From NCBI GenBank assembly GCA_001798455.1, contig MGSI01000166.1, forward strand, positions 1 through 5,227: 5,227 bases of DNA, given 5' to 3'. Source of the DNA: Deltaproteobacteria bacterium RIFCSPLOWO2_02_FULL_57_26. GTDB taxonomy: Bacteria > Desulfobacterota > Binatia > UBA9968. This document shows, one piece after another, positions 1 to 4,216 of the stretch. A program made the position numbers and the translations under genes. The notes beneath the pieces were generated by a model. The model did not search any database and was not told where the DNA came from. It saw nothing but the letters and a program-made list of their open reading frames with translations. Every line of letters starts with the position of its first letter. Position 1 is the stretch's first letter.

Positions 1-341
1 CAAGCCTTGGCGTCTTTGGTGGCAAAAGCCTTCGTCCCATTATGGCAGGTCCCACAGAACTCGCCTTCGTTGAGATTCGCCATCTTCATCTGGGGAGAGG
101 CGGCCAGCTTTTTCATCTCGAAGAGCTTCGGTTTGACGTGACATTCCGGACACTGGAGCTTTTTTTCGGTCACATGGAACTTATGGCTGAAAGGAACCGG
201 ACCTAAAGGCTTGGTCTCCTCATACGAAAAATCTTTTGGAACAGGGATCTCCGCTCCCAATGCGGGATGTGTACCCAGCCATAGAACAATACTCGCGAAA
301 ACCATTGTTGCCACCGCAAAAGAGCGTTGCCTGGAATTCAT
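1..341 (-). CDS. Exported c7-type (triheme) cytochrome c, partial at the left edge
   Basis: Periplasmic multihaem cytochrome; 113 complete codons are visible and the gene runs off the window. Residues 1-30 form a signal peptide: basic start (MNSRQR), hydrophobic core about 8-22, likely cleavage after ALGA. The mature part has FSHKFH (51-56), giving His ligands ahead of haem motif CPECH (64-68), then a Met-rich spacer and a second motif CGTCH (96-100) followed by NGTKAF. This order is typical of the c7-type triheme domain (family knowledge), whose third CXXCH should lie just outside. The last two visible bases, TG, would fit a Cys codon. The ATG at 341 is chosen because GGAG (351-354) sits 9 nt upstream and the signal peptide begins there; in-frame ATG codons 36 and 39 nt further upstream would add a charged stretch before it. 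Expected role: accept or donate electrons for the NrfD protein upstream. Confidence 0.85.
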   Translation of the reverse strand, partial: MNSRQRSFAVATMVFASIVLWLGTHPALGAEIPVPKDFSYEETKPLGPVPFSHKFHVTEKKLQCPECHVKPKLFEMKKLAASPQMKMANLNEGEFCGTCHNGTKAFATKDAKA

Positions 342-441
342 CGATGCTTTCTCCTTTCTCTCCGCTCTCTCCATCATCCATTTTACAAACAATCGTTCCT
401 TAAACGCAAGTTTTTTCCAAGCCTCGCCGGTCTTCAACTGC
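342..441 (-). other. 100-bp spacer between the NrfD gene and the cytochrome gene
   Basis: This is the only sizeable gap inside the operon. The last 40 nt before the cytochrome start are almost purely purine (repeated GGAGA/GAGAG units), ending in the AAGGAG that serves as Shine-Dalgarno. I see no hairpin followed by a T run, so no intrinsic terminator, and no -24/-12 element with correct spacing. Read-through from the NrfD gene is the simplest reading. The gap could allow separate translation or mRNA processing so that cytochrome and membrane subunit are made in different amounts (inference). Confidence 0.5.
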
Positions 442-1725
442 TTAACCCTGCTGGAAGCCCCACTTTCCTTGCTCTCTAGCCGGCGTTGAAACCGCATGCT
501 GCTCCCGGGTCTGATGAGGGAAGATCAGCCGCCCGGCCAGAAGGAACAAGAGCAACCCGGCGGAATATGCAGCCGCCATCAGCGTCCATTCAATCGTGGT
601 CGGGCTATAGACGTTCGTTATATCTAGAGGGCCGCCGCGCATCAGCGAAGGCAGTAAAAGATAGGTCCGTTCGGCAAAGACGCCGACAATTACCAGTAGA
701 GACGCGACGACAGTCCACGAAGGAGTCCGAGTCCAGGGAAGACCTAGAAGGACGAAAGGAATGAGGATGCCTACGATCGTATCAAACCAAAAAATTCCCG
801 AAAACCGCCCCCATAGAATCTCTTCGAGGACCTGAATATGAGCTGGCGAGCCAGAGTAGCCTACGGTCAGGAACTCAGTGAAAAGCAGATAGGCCAAGAC
901 CGGGATGCTCAGGAACAGAAAGGTCCCAAGTTGAAGGATGATCTTGTCACCAATGTCAATTCTAAAAAGCTTTCTCCCTGCCCAAACGGCCACAATCACT
1001 CCGGCCAGACCAGAGGCCAACGCCGAGGAAATGAACAGCGGGGCCAGAATCGGCGTATTCCACCCTGGTTGCCCCTTGACCAGGCCGAGGATCCAGGCAG
1101 TCACTGAATGAAGCGCCACAGCGCCAGGTATAGACACAATGGCAAGCGTCTTTAGAATCCTCCGGTCCCGCTTGAGCGAAGCCTCGGAAATGTCGGTGTA
1201 GCCTAAAGTAAGAAGACGAACAAGGATGAAACGCCCTGGATGGCCTAAGGCGGCTTTCACTACCTGCGCTCGGACACTAAAGAAAAGCAGGGCCGAGCAT
1301 AGAATAAGATAGCTGTTGATAATCGTCACGTCCCAAAGCAGTGGCGAAGAAAAGTTTGCATTACGAATCACGTAGAGAAGGCGCGTCGGTTGACCCATAT
1401 CCAGGACGATGAAGAGGGCGGCCAGGATGAGAAAGCTTATGGAGAGAATCTCAGCAATGATCGCGATCGGCTTCATTTCCTCTTTATTCAGGATATGAAC
1501 CATGGCAGAGACCGCGATCCCTCCTGCGCTAAGCCCCACGCAGAAAATGAAATTCGCGATGTAGAGACCCCAAAATACAGGCTTATTGAGCCCCGTGACT
1601 CCAAGACCCTTCATGAACTGGAAAGAATAGGCATAAACCCCCAGGCCGATGAGCAGGATCAGGCCCATCTCAATCCAGACACTCCGCCGATGCCAGTCAT
1701 TGAATCCGATTGTTCCATTAGCCAT
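442..1725 (-). CDS. NrfD/PsrC-family 10-helix membrane protein (quinone-interacting subunit)
   Basis: 427-aa integral membrane protein that in known complexes (PsrC, NrfD, QrcD, ActC/ActF, DsrP) exchanges electrons with menaquinone or ubiquinone. Ten hydrophobic segments can be read, about residues 17-38, 50-78, 86-109, 129-152, 190-215, 225-249, 262-288, 313-331, 337-361 and 378-402. Basic residues (HRR at 12-14, the 153-190 loop, RKLFR at 251-255, the C-terminal tail) put N and C termini in the cytoplasm. Between helices 3 and 4 is the family hallmark LDMGQPTR (108-115), followed by SSP. LHSVTAW (205-211), GWNTPILAP (221-229) and FAERTYLLLPSL (350-361) recall ActC/ActF of alternative complex III, so this may be a relative of that branch. 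The start has a strong GAGGAG about 8 nt upstream and lies 11 nt after the stop of the 48-aa gene. Unusually, no iron-sulfur partner gene is adjacent; the next gene encodes a c7-type cytochrome. The exact reaction and substrate are unknown. Confidence 0.9.
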   Translation of the reverse strand: MANGTIGFNDWHRRSVWIEMGLILLIGLGVYAYSFQFMKGLGVTGLNKPVFWGLYIANFIFCVGLSAGGIAVSAMVHILNKEEMKPIAIIAEILSISFLILAALFIVLDMGQPTRLLYVIRNANFSSPLLWDVTIINSYLILCSALLFFSVRAQVVKAALGHPGRFILVRLLTLGYTDISEASLKRDRRILKTLAIVSIPGAVALHSVTAWILGLVKGQPGWNTPILAPLFISSALASGLAGVIVAVWAGRKLFRIDIGDKIILQLGTFLFLSIPVLAYLLFTEFLTVGYSGSPAHIQVLEEILWGRFSGIFWFDTIVGILIPFVLLGLPWTRTPSWTVVASLLVIVGVFAERTYLLLPSLMRGGPLDITNVYSPTTIEWTLMAAAYSAGLLLFLLAGRLIFPHQTREQHAVSTPAREQGKWGFQQG

Positions 1726-1736
1726 CTGACTTCTCC

Positions 1737-1883
1737 TCAGTGTCCGATAAATTGCAGGCCACCATAGACCATCACGCCGATAGAGATGGCCGCCATGAGG
1801 ACGGCAATTCCGACCAGGAGATTCACGGCCACAAAGAAATAGCCTGTCTCGCTAGCCGGGAGTTCAAACCTTTCCGTCTTCAT
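1737..1883 (-). CDS. 48-aa single-helix membrane protein, unknown function
   Basis: Micro-protein with a polar N terminus (MKTERFELPASETG) and one long hydrophobic helix at about residues 16-43, ending GGLQFIGH. I do not recognise a family. It is called as a gene for three reasons. Its ATG overlaps the stop of the upstream 84-aa gene in an ATGA tetramer, it is preceded by a GGGGA Shine-Dalgarno about 4 nt away, and its stop lies 11 nt before the NrfD gene. The reading frame stays open far upstream of this ATG, but that extension overlaps two other genes and lacks membrane character. The context suggests a small accessory subunit or assembly factor of the NrfD complex, like the small helical subunits found in many respiratory complexes (inference). 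Confidence 0.75.
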   Translation of the reverse strand: MKTERFELPASETGYFFVAVNLLVGIAVLMAAISIGVMVYGGLQFIGH

Positions 1884-2134
1884 CTTGTCCCCACTGTTAC
1901 GGTTTGACCAACGTGCGCCACCCTCTCGTCTTTCGCCTTCAAGTCCCCTGCCCGCTTGAAAAGATAGAAAACAATAGCGGCTATAAGGACCAGCGGAACT
2001 AAAATCAAAGTCATATGGGTGACTGTTCGCCAGTCCATATAACCGTACTCGAAGTAGCTCAGAAGGATGCTTAAACCAAAAACCCACAGGATAACTCCTG
2101 TCCCCCAAGCGACGTATTTCTGTGTCAGTGTCAT
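1880..2134 (-). CDS. 84-aa two-helix membrane protein, unknown function
   Basis: Small membrane protein with helices at about residues 7-28 and 41-59, joined by a short aromatic loop (YFEYGYMDW). A 25-residue polar, lysine/arginine-rich tail follows; the basic tail points to both ends being cytoplasmic. The ATG at 2134 is chosen because GGAGG lies about 6 nt upstream and the start overlaps the cupin stop as ATGA. A longer version starting near 2185 would add 17 charged residues inside the cupin gene and is unlikely. Its own stop overlaps the start of the 48-aa gene, again as ATGA, so translation of the three genes is probably coupled. No haem, iron-sulfur or metal motif is visible. It is probably a structural or accessory subunit with the NrfD protein; I cannot assign a family. 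Confidence 0.8.
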   Translation of the reverse strand: MTLTQKYVAWGTGVILWVFGLSILLSYFEYGYMDWRTVTHMTLILVPLVLIAAIVFYLFKRAGDLKAKDERVAHVGQTVTVGTR

Positions 2135-2496
2135 AACCCACCTCCATTTTTTTCTTGTTCTGGCTTCTTGAAGAGGAGACTCCAAATGACGGCGCGGGAA
2201 GATGTGGTGTTGGAAATACGGTATTTCTTCCCTCTTCCCAGCATGATGCTGTCCCCGGGGAGGAGAAGAATCGAGGAACCCGAGTTGTGGAGGAGAAGGC
2301 CCCCCTCGACGACGAAGTGAACGGCCTCGAAGTCCCAGAATTCGCCGCTTCCAATAGAATTTCCCGGCTCCACCTCTGTGCTAAGAAGCTCCGCCCACTC
2401 GTTTTCGTAAAGAAGCCTGATACGGGTTCCCTCCTTCTGCACCGACCTCAAGGATTGTTCCCGTCTAACGATCCTGATGGCGTTATTGGCTTCCAT
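2131..2496 (-). CDS. Small cytoplasmic cupin-fold protein, first gene of the operon
   Basis: 121-aa protein with no signal peptide or membrane helix. Residues about 35-110 read as a single cupin barrel: W53-D54-F55-E56-A57-V58-H59-like entry, VVEGGLLLHN, then LLLPGDSIMLGRGKKYRISN, which follows the second cupin motif (PGD, glycine turn, final N). The His/His/Glu metal set of the classic motifs is largely missing: one His precedes FVVEGG, and the usual His in the PGD...N segment is replaced by Tyr/Arg. Metal-dependent catalysis is therefore doubtful, and a ligand-sensing or structural role is more likely (inference). The ATG at 2496 has GGGAG 7 nt upstream and follows the predicted sigma-54 promoter by about 15 nt. 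The longer frame from a TTG at 2547 would start inside that promoter and is rejected. Its stop overlaps the next start (ATGA). Role in the operon is unknown; it could sense a ligand or help mature the complex. Confidence 0.8.
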   Translation of the reverse strand: MEANNAIRIVRREQSLRSVQKEGTRIRLLYENEWAELLSTEVEPGNSIGSGEFWDFEAVHFVVEGGLLLHNSGSSILLLPGDSIMLGRGKKYRISNTTSSRAVIWSLLFKKPEQEKNGGGL

Positions 2497-2520
2497 TTTT
2501 CGTCTCCCACCCTCGGTATA

Positions 2521-2538
2521 GCGCAAGAACGATGCCAG
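2521..2538 (-). promoter_or_regulatory. Sigma-54 (-24/-12) promoter of the cupin-NrfD-cytochrome operon
   Basis: Read on the minus strand, CTGGCATCGTTCTTGC has the -24 element TGGCA and the -12 element TTGC. The invariant GG (2536-2535) and GC (2524-2523) are exactly 10 nt apart, as RpoN requires. The predicted start of transcription is near 2511, leaving a leader of about 15 nt that contains only the GGGAG ribosome site and the cupin ATG. A sigma-54 activator gene with an intact GAFTGA motif lies just upstream, which strongly supports the call. I saw no second element with correct spacing in the intergenic region. Confidence 0.8.
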
Positions 2539-2560
2539 GAGAGCCAAATCGTTAGGCTGC

Positions 2561-2573
2561 TAACTAGCTGATT
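2561..2573 (-). promoter_or_regulatory. Probable IHF binding site
   Basis: On the minus strand AATCAGCTAGTTA fits the IHF consensus WATCARNNNNTTR at every fixed position, with an A/T-rich stretch directly upstream. It is centred near -56 relative to the predicted start of transcription, between the promoter and the proposed enhancer sites. That is where IHF bends DNA in many sigma-54 promoters. The consensus is short and can occur by chance, so the position is the main support. Confidence 0.5.
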
Positions 2574-2628
2574 TAAAGGGGCTATTTTAGGCTAAGAAAT
2601 CGTCAAGAAGGGCATAAGCGCAGGAGGG

Positions 2629-2694
2629 ATTGCAAAATAGAATGGTATATCTGCAAGCCATTGAAAAACAAAGGGCTTCTAAGTATTGCAATTT
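2629..2694. promoter_or_regulatory. Candidate enhancer (upstream activating) sites for the NtrC-type regulator
   Basis: Three related cores lie here: TTGCAA at 2630-2635, CTGCAA at 2651-2656 and TTGCAA at 2686-2691. The last is inside a perfect 8-bp palindrome (ATTGCAAT, 2685-2692). A separate dyad AATGG-N12-CCATT spans 2641-2662, a size suitable for a Fis-type dimer. All lie about 118 to 185 bp upstream of the predicted start of transcription, the normal range for sigma-54 enhancers. Which of them, if any, is bound cannot be told from one sequence. Confidence 0.3.
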
Positions 2695-2758
2695 GAAAGG
2701 GGTTGTAAAATGAAGGCCTAGAAAGAACCTGCTAGCCGTGATACCGGCGGTGGGATTT

Positions 2759-4126
2759 TTATGCCTCTTCCTGCAATTTCCGCCAAAGGGTAGAAGGTGA
2801 AACGCCGAGGATCTCGGCGGCCTTAGCTTTATTCCCGCCGCATGCATCCAACACTTCTTTGATGTAACTCATCTCCATCGTTCTTAGATCCTTAAACTCC
2901 CTCGAGGGTGACGGCCGACTGCGCTCGACTTCGGCACGCATCTGAGGTGGAAAGTGGCTGGCGCGGATAAGCTCTCCAGGGCCGGCAAAGATCACTGCTC
3001 GCTCCACGGCGTTTTTTAGCTCTCTCACGTTTCCCGGCCAGTCATAACCCACCAGGAAGTTTAGCGCCTCCTCGGAAAAGTCCGCGACTGCCTTCTTCAT
3101 TTCCGTGGAGAAAACCTTGAGAAAATGGCGGGCCAAGAGAGGGATATCTTCCTTGCGTTCACGCAAGGGAGGAATGCCAATCTGAACGACATTAAGCCGA
3201 TAAAACAGATCTTCGCGAAAGTGACCGGCCTTTACCTCTTCCCCTAAATCCTTATTCGTCGCCGCAATGACCCTCACGTCTACCGGAGTCTCCTCTTCCG
3301 AACCAACTTTTTTCACCTCCCGCTCCTCCAGGGCTCTGAGGATCTTGGCTTGCATCTCAAGCTTCATATCCCCGATCTCGTCGAGGAAAAGAGTCCCCCC
3401 ATTTGCCAGCTCGAAGCTTCCCCGCTTCATGTAGAGAGCCCCGGTAAACGCGCCTTTCTTATGGCCAAAGAGCTCGCTTTCCAAAAGATTCTCGGGAATC
3501 GCCGAGCAGTTCACGGTCACAAAGGGTCCACTAGCCCGATGACTGCGAAAGTGAATCAGACGCGCCACGACTTCCTTGCCGGTGCCGCTCTCTCCCAGGA
3601 CCAGCACGGAAGAATCCGTCTCCGCTACCCTGACTGCGAGATCAAAAACCTGTTGCATCCCTTGGCTCTTGCCGATCACCACATCCTTTCCGTAAAGCTG
3701 CTTGAGCTCCCCCCGGAGATAAATGTTTTCATCCGCAAGGCGCTTCCTCTCGAAAGCGCGCTCGACGACGAACCGAATCTGATCCGGGGTAAAGGGTTTG
3801 GGGATGTATTCTTGGGCACCTTTTTTGATCGACTCGACCGCAGACTCAATGGAGGCATAGCCTGTGATCATGATGACTAAGGTGGTCGCGTCATGCTCCT
3901 TGACTCGATCGAGGAGCGCCATTCCGTCCATCCCCGGCATTTTGATGTCGCAGATGACCATATCAAAGGCGCTCTTCTGAAATTTTTCCCACGCAACAAG
4001 CGCATCCAGGCTGCTCTCTACGTCGTACCCGATCCGCTCCAGGGCCTTTTCCACTGCCTCGCAGATGCGCTCCTCGTCATCCACAACGAGGATTTTGCCT
4101 TTGATTTTCTTTTCGCTAGTGTCCAT
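2759..4126 (-). CDS. NtrC-family sigma-54-dependent response regulator
   Basis: 455-aa cytoplasmic transcription activator of normal family length, with three domains in order. The receiver (about 11-125) has acidic pocket D16/D17, phospho-acceptor D60 in ICDIKMPG, T88 and K110. The AAA+ sigma-54 interaction domain (about 148-380) has Walker A GESGTGKE (178-185), the sigma-54-contacting GAFTGA (225-230), Walker B TLFLDE (245-250) and WPGNVREL (363-370). The C-terminal Fis-type helix-turn-helix (about 415-452) ends NKAKAAEILGVSPSTLWRKL. All catalytic and contact residues look intact. It lies 34 nt after the kinase gene, so the pair is surely cognate. The ATG has only AGG two bases away, too close to act as a Shine-Dalgarno, and an inverted repeat ends 4 nt upstream of the start codon. 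Likely target: the -24/-12 promoter of the operon directly downstream, and perhaps others. Confidence 0.95.
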   Translation of the reverse strand: MDTSEKKIKGKILVVDDEERICEAVEKALERIGYDVESSLDALVAWEKFQKSAFDMVICDIKMPGMDGMALLDRVKEHDATTLVIMITGYASIESAVESIKKGAQEYIPKPFTPDQIRFVVERAFERKRLADENIYLRGELKQLYGKDVVIGKSQGMQQVFDLAVRVAETDSSVLVLGESGTGKEVVARLIHFRSHRASGPFVTVNCSAIPENLLESELFGHKKGAFTGALYMKRGSFELANGGTLFLDEIGDMKLEMQAKILRALEEREVKKVGSEEETPVDVRVIAATNKDLGEEVKAGHFREDLFYRLNVVQIGIPPLRERKEDIPLLARHFLKVFSTEMKKAVADFSEEALNFLVGYDWPGNVRELKNAVERAVIFAGPGELIRASHFPPQMRAEVERSRPSPSREFKDLRTMEMSYIKEVLDACGGNKAKAAEILGVSPSTLWRKLQEEA

Positions 4127-4130
4127 AGCC

Positions 4131-4216
4131 TAAAAGCTTTTAGCCATCAGCTTTCAGCCCTCATGATTCAGTCCTTTTCTGGCCGACCGCTGATACCTGA
4201 TTGCTGACAGCTTTTA
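4131..4216. repeat. Imperfect 28-bp inverted repeat at the kinase/regulator junction
   Basis: The left arm, 4131-4158, and the right arm, 4189-4216, are reverse complements at 23 of 28 positions, with a 30-nt loop. The arms are built of CAGC/TCAGC-rich units ending in TAAAAGCT. In the minus-strand mRNA this gives a long hairpin with five single mismatches. The 5' arm codes for kinase residues L334 to A343, the loop holds the kinase stop codon, and the 3' arm ends 4 nt before the regulator ATG. It resembles the short GCTGAT/CAGC-type intergenic repeats dispersed in some Desulfobacterota-like genomes; whether it recurs in this genome cannot be seen here. Confidence 0.75.

Larger units (their letters stand above)
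2497..2758 (-). promoter_or_regulatory. 262-bp control region between the regulator gene and the cupin operon
   Basis: There is no gene in this stretch. It is clearly richer in A and T than its flanks. From the regulator side to the operon side it contains: a weak 4-bp hairpin near 2733-2746 without a T run; a 24-nt imperfect hairpin (AAGCC...GGCTT, 2655-2678) also without a T run; the repeats proposed as enhancer sites; an IHF-consensus match; and the -24/-12 promoter. With no convincing terminator after the regulator gene, some read-through into the operon is possible. Confidence 0.6.

Noticed and set aside
406..420. TTGGAAAAAACTTGC on the minus strand, resembling a second sigma-54 promoter ahead of the cytochrome gene
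   Set aside because: The GG and GC are 9 nt apart rather than the required 10, and the CAC/CG part of the -24 element is absent.
1737..2354. 205-aa minus-strand frame ending in the 48-aa protein
   Set aside because: The first 157 residues overlap the cupin and 84-aa genes in another frame and are low-complexity Ser/Arg/Gly-rich; only the last 48 residues look like a protein.
2155..2571. 138-aa open frame on the plus strand opposite the cupin gene
   Set aside because: It lies antisense to a well-supported gene, crosses the sigma-54 promoter, and its translation has no domain character.
2551..2593. GTTAG-N4-CTAAC dyad (2551-2564) and a TTAGGCT direct repeat (2552, 2587)
   Set aside because: The dyad has 5-bp arms and the repeat is 7 bp, so both could arise by chance. 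The dyad also overlaps the IHF match, and nothing else supports a separate site.
2655..2678. Imperfect AAGCC...GGCTT hairpin as a terminator for the regulator gene
   Set aside because: It is interrupted by an internal loop and not followed by a T run on either strand.
2733..2746. GCCG-N6-CGGC hairpin just after the regulator stop as a terminator
   Set aside because: Only 4 bp of stem and no T tract follows in the direction of transcription.
3350..3880. 176-aa open frame on the plus strand opposite the response regulator
   Set aside because: It is a shadow of the highly conserved AAA+ and receiver coding sequence, with no plausible ribosome site or domain.
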